Shown here one piece after another: positions 51,327 to 59,810 of a stretch of DNA of 64,000 nt. Under the pieces are notes generated by a model that was not told the DNA's origin, made no database searches, and saw only the letters and a list, made by a program, of their open reading frames with translations. The stretch's first letter is position 1. Each line of letters starts with the position of its first letter. The DNA is from UBA1858 sp965227695 (GTDB lineage Bacteria; Pseudomonadota; Gammaproteobacteria; UBA4575): assembly GCA_965227695.1 (NCBI GenBank), contig OZ245760.1:1054001-1118000 (forward strand), given 5' to 3'. The position numbers and the translations under genes are program-made.

Positions 51327-51950
51327 GTGGCACGTAGTAAAAGCAGTTCGCGCTGGCTGAGTCGCCAGAGCAGTGATCCGTATGTAGCGCTTGCAAAATC
51401 GGAAGGTTATCGCTCGCGTGCAGTATACAAACTGCAGGAAATTGATAACAAATACCAGATTTTTCAACCTCACCAGTTTATCGTTGATCTGGGTGCTGCC
51501 CCCGGAGCCTGGAGTCAATATGTCATCGAGCGTGTCAGGGGCAGTCAAGGTAAAGTAGTCGCACTTGATGTGCTGGAAATGGAACCAATTGAGGGCGTCT
51601 GTATTATACAGGGTGATTTTACCGACGATGAAACCCTGGACGATCTTGTGGCAGCCCTAAATAATCATTCTGTTGACCTTGTATTATCGGATATTGCCCC
51701 CAATATATCTGGTAACAAGGCCGTCGATCAGCCCAGATCCATGTATCTGGCTGAACTTGCGCTAGAGTTTGCCAAACATCACCTTACTACGGGTGGTGGA
51801 TTTGCAGTAAAACTGTTTCAGGGGGAAGGCTATGCACAGTACATTCAGCAGCTTAAGAACAGTTTTAAGCGGGTTTCTACGTTCAAGCCGCAAGCATCCA
51901 GGAAACAAAGTCGTGAGATGTATGCGGTGGCAAGGGAATTTGGGTTATAG
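51327..51950 (+). CDS. rlmE: 23S rRNA (uridine-2'-O)-methyltransferase RlmE
   Basis: Heat-shock methyltransferase that modifies U2552 in the ribosomal A-loop (FtsJ/RrmJ). 207 residues. Catalytic K-D-K-E set: Lys in RSRAVYKLQEID (about 31-42), SAM site VDLGAAPGAWSQYV (about 53-66), Asp in LSDIAPNISGN (about 112-122), Lys in AVKLFQGEG (about 155-163). GTG start 21 bases after greA. ftsH follows after 48 bases, as in E. coli. Confidence 0.97.
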   Translation: MARSKSSSRWLSRQSSDPYVALAKSEGYRSRAVYKLQEIDNKYQIFQPHQFIVDLGAAPGAWSQYVIERVRGSQGKVVALDVLEMEPIEGVCIIQGDFTDDETLDDLVAALNNHSVDLVLSDIAPNISGNKAVDQPRSMYLAELALEFAKHHLTTGGGFAVKLFQGEGYAQYIQQLKNSFKRVSTFKPQASRKQSREMYAVAREFGL

Positions 51951-51998
51951 TAAGGGGTAATATTCACAAGGACGCAGTGTGCTCTACTGAGGTGTTAG

Positions 51999-53927
51999 AT
52001 GAATGATATGGTGAAAAACTTGATTTTGTGGGCAGTCATCGTCGTGGTTCTGATGTCTGTGTTTAATAATTTTACGAAAAATAATCAGCAAACCGCGCAA
52101 CTCTCCTATTCGCAGTTTATTGATGATATTCGTTCCGGTGAGGTGCGTGAAGTCACCATAGATTCGGATAATCGCACCGTGAAGGGTGTCAGGGTAGATA
52201 ACACCAAATTTACCGCCTATAACCCTAATGATGATCAACTTATTAACGAGTTACTCGATAATAACGTGGTGATTCAGACCAACCCGGGACAATCGCGTTC
52301 CATTCTGGTAGACATATTTATCAGCTGGTTCCCAATGTTGCTTTTAATCGGTGTGTGGATTTTCCTCATGCGCCAGATGCAGGGAGGCGGGGGATCGCGT
52401 GGTGCAATGTCATTCGGAAAAAGTAAAGCACGCCTGATGGGTGAAGACCAGATCAAGGTAACCTTCGCCGATGTCGCAGGTGTCGAAGAAGCCAAAGAAG
52501 AAGTATCAGAATTGGTAGAATTTCTGCGCGATCCCAGTAAATTCCAGAAGCTCGGTGGGAAAATACCCCGAGGTGTATTAATGGTCGGCTCGCCGGGAAC
52601 CGGTAAAACATTACTGGCAAAAGCCATAGCGGGTGAAGCCAAAGTACCGTTTTTCACTATTTCCGGGTCCGACTTTGTCGAAATGTTTGTTGGTGTTGGC
52701 GCCTCGCGTGTGCGCGATATGTTCGCTCAGGCGAAGAAGCATGCACCGTGCATTATCTTTATTGACGAGATTGATGCAGTAGGTCGTCACCGCGGTGCAG
52801 GTCTTGGCGGCGGTCATGATGAACGTGAACAAACACTTAACCAGTTACTTGTTGAAATGGACGGTTTTGAGGGTAGTGAAGGTGTCATTGTTATTGCCGC
52901 AACAAACCGGCCCGACGTTCTCGATCCTGCCTTATTGAGACCCGGTCGCTTTGATCGTCAGGTGACCGTTCCCTTGCCCGATTTGCGCGGACGTGAGCAA
53001 ATTCTAAAAGTGCACATGCGTAAAGTTCCTATTGGAAAAGATGTCCGTGCCGACCTGATCGCACGCGGCACCCCCGGTTTTTCCGGGGCTGACCTTGCGA
53101 ATCTTGTGAATGAGGCAGCCCTGTTTGCTGCACGCGGTAACAAGCGTAACGTCGACATGGCGGAATTTGAGCGTGCCAAAGACAAGATCATCATGGGGTC
53201 TGAACGCAAGTCCATGGTCATGAGCGAGGATGAGAAAAAGCTGACCGCTTATCATGAAGCTGGTCATGCGATCGTGGGTCGGCTTGTGCCAGAACATGAC
53301 CCTGTTTACAAGGTGACAATAATCCCTCGTGGTCGGGCCCTGGGTGTGACAATGTTCCTGCCTGAAGAAGACCGCTACAGTCATAGTAAGCAGCGGCTGG
53401 AAAGCCAGATATCGACGCTGTTTGGTGGGCGTATTGCTGAAGAAATCATCTTTGGTTCCGAGGCTGTCACTACCGGCGCCTCTAATGATATCGAGCGTGC
53501 TACTGATATTGCCCGAGGCATGGTGACCAAGTGGGGGCTGTCTGAAAAAATGGGTCCACTTGCCTACAGCGAAGAAGATGGCGAGGTGTTTCTCGGACAC
53601 TCTGTGACACAGCGCAAAACTGTTTCTGACGAAACTGCGCATACAATTGATGGTGAAGTGCGTAAAATCATCGACAGCAACTATGAGCGCGCGCAGAAAA
53701 TTCTGACGGAAAATCTCGACAAGCTCCATGTCATGGCTAAAGCATTAATCAAGTATGAAACGATAGATAACAACCAGATTGATGACATCATGGCCGGAAA
53801 GCAGCCGCGTGAACCGGATGGCTGGGAAGACGATAATCCGTCAGGTGGCGGCAGTGAAGGCAGTTCTGTGTCTGCTGATGTTGAAGACGATACTGGCCCT
53901 ATTGGAGGGCCTGCCAGCCTGCACTGA
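51999..53927 (+). CDS. ftsH: ATP-dependent zinc metalloprotease FtsH
   Basis: Membrane-anchored AAA+ protease that degrades LpxC, RpoH and misassembled membrane proteins in E. coli. 642 residues. Two transmembrane segments (about 5-23 and 100-122) flank a periplasmic domain. Walker A reads GSPGTGKT (about 192-199; usually GPPGTGKT), second region of homology near RPGRFDRQ, zinc site HEAGH (about 416-420). The Gly/Ser-rich tail is typical. A strong terminator lies 20 bases downstream, and the usual next gene, folP, is absent. Confidence 0.98.
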   Translation: MNDMVKNLILWAVIVVVLMSVFNNFTKNNQQTAQLSYSQFIDDIRSGEVREVTIDSDNRTVKGVRVDNTKFTAYNPNDDQLINELLDNNVVIQTNPGQSRSILVDIFISWFPMLLLIGVWIFLMRQMQGGGGSRGAMSFGKSKARLMGEDQIKVTFADVAGVEEAKEEVSELVEFLRDPSKFQKLGGKIPRGVLMVGSPGTGKTLLAKAIAGEAKVPFFTISGSDFVEMFVGVGASRVRDMFAQAKKHAPCIIFIDEIDAVGRHRGAGLGGGHDEREQTLNQLLVEMDGFEGSEGVIVIAATNRPDVLDPALLRPGRFDRQVTVPLPDLRGREQILKVHMRKVPIGKDVRADLIARGTPGFSGADLANLVNEAALFAARGNKRNVDMAEFERAKDKIIMGSERKSMVMSEDEKKLTAYHEAGHAIVGRLVPEHDPVYKVTIIPRGRALGVTMFLPEEDRYSHSKQRLESQISTLFGGRIAEEIIFGSEAVTTGASNDIERATDIARGMVTKWGLSEKMGPLAYSEEDGEVFLGHSVTQRKTVSDETAHTIDGEVRKIIDSNYERAQKILTENLDKLHVMAKALIKYETIDNNQIDDIMAGKQPREPDGWEDDNPSGGGSEGSSVSADVEDDTGPIGGPASLH

Positions 53928-53947
53928 TAATCTGGCACCCATTGCGC

Positions 53948-53977
53948 AAAAACGGCTCGCCAGACGAGCCGTTTTTT
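53948..53977 (+). terminator. Strong intrinsic terminator after ftsH
   Basis: AAAACGGCTCG, loop CCAGA, CGAGCCGTTTTTT: an eleven-pair stem with six T. It separates rlmE-ftsH from glmM. Confidence 0.93.
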
Positions 53978-54070
53978 ATTTCTGTTGTCTGGATCACTGA
54001 CGAGCTGTGTGGAAAACAGTACGTTAGCTGGGTAAAGTTAGAACCGGTTAAACATCACTCTGAAGCAGAT

Positions 54071-55411
54071 ATGAAAAGAAAATATTTTGGTACGGACGGA
54101 ATTCGCGGACGCGTCGGTGACGGTGTGATGACGCCTGAGTTTGTTCTGAAGCTCGGTTGGGCAGCAGGAAAGGTACTCTGCAATGAGGGTAATAACCTCG
54201 TGCTTATAGGCAAAGATACCCGTATTTCCGGGTATATGCTGGAATCAGTACTTGAGGCGGGACTGTCTGCCGCAGGAGTGAATAGTCGTTTGCTGGGGCC
54301 AATGCCCACACCTGGCATTGCCTACCTTACGCGCACACTAAGAGCTTCTGCAGGTATCGTTATTAGTGCCTCGCATAACCCTTATTATGATAATGGAGTG
54401 AAGTTTTTTTCATCGGAAGGCACCAAGTTGGCCGATGAGATTGAGGAGCGCATCGAGCAGGAAATGGACAAGCCATTGACCACGGTGAGTTCTGATCAAC
54501 TTGGCAAGGTAGAGCGCATTCGTGATGCTTCCGGCCGTTATATTGAATTCTGCAAAAGCACCATTAACACCAATGTCAGGCTGAATGGTCTGAAAATCGT
54601 GGTTGATTGTGCGAATGGTGCAACCTATCACATTGCACCGAATGTATTTCGTGAGCTGGGTGCTGAAGTCGTGTCGATTGGATCAGAGCCCAATGGTGTG
54701 AATATTAATCATATGTGTGGTGCGACAGATCCCAAAAAACTCAGAATGGCCGTCATAGAACACCAGGCCGATATTGGTATTGCCATTGATGGTGACGGGG
54801 ATCGTCTCATTATGGTGGACGAAAACGGAGAAGTGGTCGATGGGGATGAGTTGCTTTATGTCATCAGCGTGGCACGCCAGCGCAAGCAGTCACTCAAGGG
54901 TGGTGTCGTCGGCACCCTGATGTCCAATCTGGGTCTTGAACACGCCCTGCAACGGCAAAACATAGAATTTATGCGCGCGGCTGTCGGCGATCGTTATGTG
55001 CTTGAGATGCTGCGCCAGTATGCGTGGGAGCTTGGTGGCGAGTCCTCAGGGCATATTATCTGTCTCGACCGCACATCTACAGGAGACGCGGTTGTGGCCG
55101 CGCTTCAGGTTCTCGAGGTTCTGGTCGAGGAAGACATCAAACTTCGCGAAGCCAAGCGCGGCATGAACAAGTATCCACAAATGCTGGTCAATGTGCCAAT
55201 AAAACAGAAAATAGATATATTAAAATCACGCGGGATTCAGGCAGCGATTAGCAAGGCAGAATCACAACTGGCGGACAGCGGGCGCGTACTGCTACGCCCA
55301 TCAGGCACGGAACCGCTGATCCGGGTGATGGTCGAGGGTATTGACGCGCCGCAAGTAAGAACCCTGGCTGAACAGATTGCATCAGTGGTATCAGAAGAAT
55401 GTGCCGCCTGA
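54071..55411 (+). CDS. glmM: Phosphoglucosamine mutase GlmM
   Basis: Converts glucosamine-6-phosphate to glucosamine-1-phosphate for peptidoglycan and LPS precursors. 446 residues (E. coli 445) from ATG 54071 (MKRKYFGTDGIRG). The frame is open back to 53942, but those residues span the terminator and are not conserved. Phosphoserine loop ISASHNPYYDNG (about 100-111), metal loop DGDGDRL (about 242-248), phosphate-binding RPSGTEPLIRVM (about 412-423). Usually co-transcribed with ftsH-folP; here isolated by a terminator. Confidence 0.97.
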   Translation: MKRKYFGTDGIRGRVGDGVMTPEFVLKLGWAAGKVLCNEGNNLVLIGKDTRISGYMLESVLEAGLSAAGVNSRLLGPMPTPGIAYLTRTLRASAGIVISASHNPYYDNGVKFFSSEGTKLADEIEERIEQEMDKPLTTVSSDQLGKVERIRDASGRYIEFCKSTINTNVRLNGLKIVVDCANGATYHIAPNVFRELGAEVVSIGSEPNGVNINHMCGATDPKKLRMAVIEHQADIGIAIDGDGDRLIMVDENGEVVDGDELLYVISVARQRKQSLKGGVVGTLMSNLGLEHALQRQNIEFMRAAVGDRYVLEMLRQYAWELGGESSGHIICLDRTSTGDAVVAALQVLEVLVEEDIKLREAKRGMNKYPQMLVNVPIKQKIDILKSRGIQAAISKAESQLADSGRVLLRPSGTEPLIRVMVEGIDAPQVRTLAEQIASVVSEECAA

Positions 55412-55507
55412 TTATGGGCTGTCACGTTAAAAAAAATCTTATTATTTGAATTTCTTAAGCGTGCTAGGTAAGCTTGCGCGCTCTCACCCCATCTTGTTGG
55501 TTGAACA

Positions 55508-56260
55508 ATGCGAAAACCCCTTATTGCGGCGAATTGGAAGCTGAATGGAAGCCTGGAAATGGTGGATTCAGTGGTGCCCGCCATAAATAATTTCTGTGCG
55601 AATTATCCGGATGTGGATGTTGTGATCTGCCCGCCTTTTCCATATTTGATGAAAGCCGCTGAACTGATCACTCACAGCAATGTTCAACTGGGAGCGCAAA
55701 CATCTGCACAGCATCATAGCGGTGCATACACAGGTGAAGTGTCCCCGCCAATGCTGGCCGAGTTTGGATGTAAGTATGTTATTGTGGGACATTCTGAGCG
55801 TCGTGAATACTATGGCGAAACGAATGAAATTGTTGCCCAGAAAGTCATCCAGATTCAATCTGCCGGACTATTACCTATTCTGTGTGTGGGTGAAACACTC
55901 GAGCAGCGTGAAAAGGGTGTCGTACAGGAAACAATTATCTCGCAAGTCAATGCCGTCATCGAGAAAATTGGCATTGAAGCACTGCGCAATGCCGTCATCG
56001 CTTATGAGCCTGTCTGGGCGATTGGCACTGGAAAGACGGCAACGCCTGATCAGGCACAGCAAGCTCATGCCATGATTCGCGCTGAAGTTGCATGCCAATC
56101 CCCAGCAATTGCAGATCAAATCAGTATTCTTTATGGCGGTAGCATGAAGCCTGCAAACGCCAGTGAACTGTTAGTTCAAAAAGATATCGATGGAGGCCTG
56201 ATCGGAGGGGCTTCACTGGATGCAGAACAATTTAATGCCATTATTTCTGCAGTATCTTAA
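55508..56260 (+). CDS. tpiA: Triosephosphate isomerase
   Basis: Interconverts dihydroxyacetone phosphate and glyceraldehyde-3-phosphate. 250 residues, standard TIM barrel. Catalytic Lys in AANWKLNGS (about 7-15), His in IVGHSERR (about 94-101), Glu in AYEPVWAIGTGK (about 166-177), phosphate loop YGGSMKPAN (about 211-219). ATG start 97 bases after glmM; secG follows after 23 bases. Confidence 0.98.
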   Translation: MRKPLIAANWKLNGSLEMVDSVVPAINNFCANYPDVDVVICPPFPYLMKAAELITHSNVQLGAQTSAQHHSGAYTGEVSPPMLAEFGCKYVIVGHSERREYYGETNEIVAQKVIQIQSAGLLPILCVGETLEQREKGVVQETIISQVNAVIEKIGIEALRNAVIAYEPVWAIGTGKTATPDQAQQAHAMIRAEVACQSPAIADQISILYGGSMKPANASELLVQKDIDGGLIGGASLDAEQFNAIISAVS

Positions 56261-56283
56261 TAAATTAAAGGCGGTACGCAAGA

Positions 56284-56805
56284 ATGTTATACAGTATTTT
56301 AGTTACAATTGATGTCTTGATAGCAGCAGCCCTGATCGCATTAGTGCTATTGCAACAGGGGCCGGGTGCGAGCGCGGGTGCGGCATTTGGTGGAGGGGGC
56401 GGTGCCTCCGGCACGGTATTCGGTGCCAAGGGTTCGACTTCTTTCATGTCGCGCGCGACAGCCATACTGGCCACGGCGTTTTTTATCAATAGTATCGTGC
56501 TTGCCTATCTGGCCAGTAATCGTCAGATGACCGAGAGTGTGATGGACACGAATGTGAAACAGGAACAACAGGTAGGAATCCCTGAAGTGCCTTCGGATGT
56601 GCCGGCTGTAATAAATATTCCCGAGGGCACCTCTGATGAAGAGATGAAGGATATAATTAAATCAGAAATTGAGAATCAAGCGGCACAAAAGGCGCAATCT
56701 GGCGCGGATCAGGCCCAGGATAGCGCATCAGATACCAATGAAAACGCACAAAACATAATAGAGGAAAATGCTGGGCAGGCAGTACCTGCCGATATCCCGC
56801 AGTAA
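56284..56805 (+). CDS. secG: Preprotein translocase subunit SecG
   Basis: Auxiliary subunit of the SecYEG export channel. 173 residues, longer than E. coli SecG (110). Two membrane spans (about 3-24, 54-74) flank the glycine-rich cytoplasmic loop with FGGGGGASGTVFGAKGSTSF (about 38-57). The extra length is an acidic, Gln/Ala-rich C-terminal tail (about 95-173), common in other proteobacteria. Conserved tpiA-secG-tRNA-Leu order. Confidence 0.96.
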   Translation: MLYSILVTIDVLIAAALIALVLLQQGPGASAGAAFGGGGGASGTVFGAKGSTSFMSRATAILATAFFINSIVLAYLASNRQMTESVMDTNVKQEQQVGIPEVPSDVPAVINIPEGTSDEEMKDIIKSEIENQAAQKAQSGADQAQDSASDTNENAQNIIEENAGQAVPADIPQ

Positions 56806-56822
56806 CTAAACTACAAAACACA

Positions 56823-56907
56823 GCCGATGTGGTGGAATTGGTAGACACGCTGTCTTGAGGGGGCAGTGGCGAAAGCCGTGCCGGTTCGACTCCGGCCATC
56901 GGCACCA
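56823..56907 (+). tRNA. tRNA-Leu (anticodon GAG)
   Basis: 85-base class II tRNA; acceptor GCCGATG pairs with CATCGGC, loop TTGAGGG carries GAG, long variable arm, CCA encoded. It follows secG by 17 bases, like leuU of E. coli, and is probably processed from the secG transcript. Confidence 0.98.
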
Positions 56908-57289
56908 TTTGATGATGGTCCTATTACCAGGTTTATATATATGCACCTGGCTACTCAAATTGGTCACGGTAACCACCCATCGCTTAAAGGTCCTGACATT
57001 CATTTAGCTTTTTTCGTACCTGCCTGCACTTGTTTTAAGTGTGTGCGGCAAGAGTCTTGCCATCTCAGATTGTGTTCTCCGCATCCGGCGTTGAAACCGA
57101 ATGAACGGCTAAAATCCTGCAATCATGCGATTTCAATTGAAATGACATTAACGATGGTGGATAACTCACTAAAAATATTAAAAATTAATATAAGTGATTG
57201 AATTCAAAGTATTTGTTGTGCAAAATATGAGAGATAAAACCGATCACTGATCCATCAATTCAGGTAGCAAAAACTAAAAAGACCCCGCA
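56908..57289. other. 382-base region between tRNA-Leu and the VPLPA-CTERM gene
   Basis: No convincing gene. An open frame on the plus strand (56866-57201) starts inside the tRNA and resembles nothing. The second half (57130-57250) is AT-rich and probably contains the promoter of the next gene, but no clean -35/-10 pair stands out. Confidence 0.4.
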
Positions 57290-57946
57290 ATGAAACGAAT
57301 CACTTCAATCTTACTTTTTCTGACTCTGTCTGCATACTTATCAAGTGCTGCCGCAGTGATGGTCAGCGTTGATTGCATCTCGAATAACAGCATGGCCAAC
57401 TGTACCAATGGCGAGCAACAGCTCTTTATTGACGTGACAGACGAGGGAACGTCCCGGGTACTATTCACATTTAATAATACGGGCCCTTTTGCCAGCTCAA
57501 TCACGGATGTTTATTTTGATGATCGCGCCAGTGTCCTTGCTTCCATTGAGGCGCTGATCGATAGTGACCAAAATATGGGCGATGCCGGGGTCGATTTCTC
57601 TATCGGGGCTGCACCACCCAATCTGCCCAGCGGCAATGATGCAGATCCTGCTTTTGTGGTGACATCCGGATTGTCAGCAGATAGTGATCCTGCCGTCCAG
57701 CCAAATGGAGTCAATCCTGGAGAAACACTGGGAATCCTGCTGAACACAGTTGTGATGCAGGATTTTGATGATGTCATTGCTGCCCTGATCAGTGGTGAGT
57801 TGCGGATTGGCATTCATGTGCAGGGTTTCGGCGACGGCGGTAGTGAGTCCTTTGTGAGTACGCCTGTTCCATTACCAGCCGCGGTCTGGCTGATGGGTGC
57901 TGGTGTTGTCGGTCTGCTGGCGTTTGGACGAGAAAGAAAACACTAG
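57290..57946 (+). CDS. Secreted protein with VPLPA-CTERM sorting signal
   Basis: 218-residue exported protein. Signal peptide (about 1-22, ending SSAAA). The C-terminus is a textbook VPLPA-CTERM (PEP-CTERM variant) tail: VPLPAAVWLMGAGVVGLLAF, then a basic RERKH, recognised and cleaved by an exosortase in other bacteria. The body is acidic, with a cysteine pair at about 28 and 38, and the segment ALISGELRIGIHVQGFGDGG (about 164-183) recurs in PEP-CTERM proteins, where it precedes the sorting tail. Probably an extracellular matrix or biofilm protein; function unknown. No exosortase gene lies in the window. It separates tRNA-Leu from nuoA. Confidence 0.88.
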   Translation: MKRITSILLFLTLSAYLSSAAAVMVSVDCISNNSMANCTNGEQQLFIDVTDEGTSRVLFTFNNTGPFASSITDVYFDDRASVLASIEALIDSDQNMGDAGVDFSIGAAPPNLPSGNDADPAFVVTSGLSADSDPAVQPNGVNPGETLGILLNTVVMQDFDDVIAALISGELRIGIHVQGFGDGGSESFVSTPVPLPAAVWLMGAGVVGLLAFGRERKH

Positions 57947-58034
57947 CCGGATCCTGTACAAAAGCGGCAAATGCTGCATTTCAAGCATGGTCCGCAATTC
58001 GCTGATCATGCCTTCGTTACACCCTTGATTACCC

Positions 58035-58063
58035 CTGACAATTCAGGCAGTTTGGGCAATAAT
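58035..58063 (+). promoter_or_regulatory. Candidate promoter of the nuo operon
   Basis: CTGACA (58035-58040), 17-base spacer, AATAAT (58058-58063), with a second possible -10 TATACA just after. It lies about 140 bases before nuoA. A small dyad, AAATGC-T-GCATTT, sits upstream at 57969-57981. Confidence 0.4.
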
Positions 58064-58201
58064 TATACATTTATGGCACATTTATCGTCCTATTTAATTC
58101 ATGAATTTGTGTTCCGAGGGGCTGGGGCTTAATATCGTCACAGTAAAAGCTCATCCGGCACAGAAGTGCCTGATACAAAACTCAAACACTGCGCGCGATT
58201 T

Positions 58202-58558
58202 ATGCTCCAGAATTATCTACCCATCCTTATTTTTTTAGCCATCGCACTAATGATTGGTGTGGTTCCTATCATAGCGGGTTTAATACTTGGGAAGCGTATT
58301 CCCGAACAGGCTAAAGATTCACCCTATGAGTGTGGTTTTGAGGCCTTTGAAGATTCCCGCATGCGTTTTGATGTCCGCTTTTACCTTGTTGCCATACTTT
58401 TCATAATATTTGACCTTGAAATTGCATTCCTTTTTCCCTGGGCTGTGGCTCTTAGAGACATTGGTATGCCGGGCTTGCTCGCCATGGGCTTATTTCTTGG
58501 CATACTAATTGTAGGATTTATCTATGAATGGAAGAAAGGCGCACTCAACTGGGACTGA
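58202..58558 (+). CDS. nuoA: NADH-quinone oxidoreductase subunit A
   Basis: Membrane subunit at the hinge of complex I, about 118 residues with three spans. The conserved loop YECGFEAFEDSRMRFDVRFY (about 43-62) contains the cysteine that changes exposure between active and deactive forms in mitochondrial complex I. I start at ATG 58202 (MLQNYLPIL), the family norm; a GTG at 58166 adds 12 residues. Neither start has a clear ribosome site. First gene of the nuo operon. Confidence 0.95.
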   Translation: MLQNYLPILIFLAIALMIGVVPIIAGLILGKRIPEQAKDSPYECGFEAFEDSRMRFDVRFYLVAILFIIFDLEIAFLFPWAVALRDIGMPGLLAMGLFLGILIVGFIYEWKKGALNWD

Positions 58559-58591
58559 TCATGCAATCAATTTTCAACAGACAGGCTAACA

Positions 58592-59068
58592 ATGGATACT
58601 GATCAGCTTGCACAACAGGGTTTTGCCGTTGGCCGACTTGATGAACTGGTCAACTGGGCACGTACCGGTTCGATGTGGCCAATGACATTTGGGCTCGCAT
58701 GCTGTGCCGTTGAGATGATGCAGGCTGGTGCATCTCGCTACGATCTGGACCGTTTTGGTGTCATGTTTCGCCCCAGTCCGAGGCAATCGGATGTCATGAT
58801 TGTGGCCGGGACCCTGGTCAATAAAATGGCGCCGGCATTACGTAAAGTATATGACCAGATGGCAGAACCAAAGTGGGTAATCTCAATGGGGTCATGTGCC
58901 AATGGTGGTGGTTACTACCATTATTCCTATTCTGTAGTGAGAGGATGCGACCGAATTGTACCGGTTGATATATATGTGCCTGGCTGTCCACCCACGGCAG
59001 AGGCGTTAATGTACGGTATCCTGCAGTTGCAAAAAAAAATACGCCGTTCCCGGTCCATTACCCGCTAA
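58592..59068 (+). CDS. nuoB: NADH-quinone oxidoreductase subunit B
   Basis: Holds iron-sulphur cluster N2, the last electron carrier before quinone. 158 residues. N2 ligands are all present: the tandem Cys pair in GLACCAVEMM (about 34-43), Cys in GSCANGGGYY (about 100-109) and Cys in PGCPPTAEAL (about 131-140). It starts 33 bases after nuoA. Confidence 0.98.
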   Translation: MDTDQLAQQGFAVGRLDELVNWARTGSMWPMTFGLACCAVEMMQAGASRYDLDRFGVMFRPSPRQSDVMIVAGTLVNKMAPALRKVYDQMAEPKWVISMGSCANGGGYYHYSYSVVRGCDRIVPVDIYVPGCPPTAEALMYGILQLQKKIRRSRSITR

Positions 59069-59087
59069 TCTCAGGAATAGCTGTCAC

Positions 59088-59807
59088 ATGAATCAACGCG
59101 AGTTGTTTAAAACATCACTGGATCAATTATCACAACAGCAGCAATGTGAAATAGAGTCGAAACGCCATGAACATACCATAATTGTCAAACCGGAAAAGCT
59201 GCTAATAGTACTGACAGCACTAAGGGATGAAGAGGCTTTTCGTTTTGACCAGCTAATGGATGTCACAGCAGTGGATTACCTGGAATACGGTAAGACAGAA
59301 TGGAAAACGGAACAGGCGTCCGGATCAGGGTTCAGTCGCGGCGTTTCCCAAAAAACTTTCGGTAGATTTACCTTTGATAATAATCCCATTTGTAATGAGA
59401 TGCCTACTCCGCGTTTTGCCGTGGTGTATCATTTGCTCTCGGTAGAAAAAAATCAGCGTCTGCGCGTCAAAGTATTCTGCACGGATAATGAAATGCCCAG
59501 GGTGGCATCCGTATGCGAATTGTGGACCAGTGCCAACTGGTATGAGCGTGAGGTTTTTGATCTGTTCGGTATTGTCTTTGATGGCCATCCTGATCTGCGC
59601 CGATTACTGACGGACTATGGATTTGTAGGACATCCACTCAGAAAAGATTTCCCGCTGGTGGGGCATGTCGAAGTACGCTATGACCCATCAAAGAAGCGTG
59701 TTATTTATGAACCGGTATCAATCGAACCACGTGTGCTTGTGCCAAAAGTCATTCGGGAGAATCACCGTGATCATGAGCAAACGCGCACTGATGGAAAAGA
59801 GCCCTGA
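59088..59807 (+). CDS. nuoC: NADH-quinone oxidoreductase subunit C
   Basis: Peripheral-arm subunit next to the quinone site, 239 residues, not fused to NuoD (in E. coli they are one chain). The signature WTSANWYEREVFDLFGIVFD (about 145-164) and TDYGFVGHPLRKDFPLVGHV (about 177-196) are complete. An insert at about 62-98 (from YGKTEW to NEMPTP) enlarges the N-terminal half. ATG with AGGA upstream. Three bases before nuoD. Confidence 0.97.
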   Translation: MNQRELFKTSLDQLSQQQQCEIESKRHEHTIIVKPEKLLIVLTALRDEEAFRFDQLMDVTAVDYLEYGKTEWKTEQASGSGFSRGVSQKTFGRFTFDNNPICNEMPTPRFAVVYHLLSVEKNQRLRVKVFCTDNEMPRVASVCELWTSANWYEREVFDLFGIVFDGHPDLRRLLTDYGFVGHPLRKDFPLVGHVEVRYDPSKKRVIYEPVSIEPRVLVPKVIRENHRDHEQTRTDGKEP

Positions 59808-59810
59808 CTG

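Noticed and set aside
53942..54070. 43-residue N-terminal extension of GlmM
   Set aside because: It runs through the ftsH terminator; GlmM proteins begin at MKRKYFGTDGIRG.
56866..57201. 111-codon open frame beginning inside tRNA-Leu(GAG)
   Set aside because: It starts within the tRNA, has no ribosome site and an unusual Cys/His-rich composition with no family likeness.
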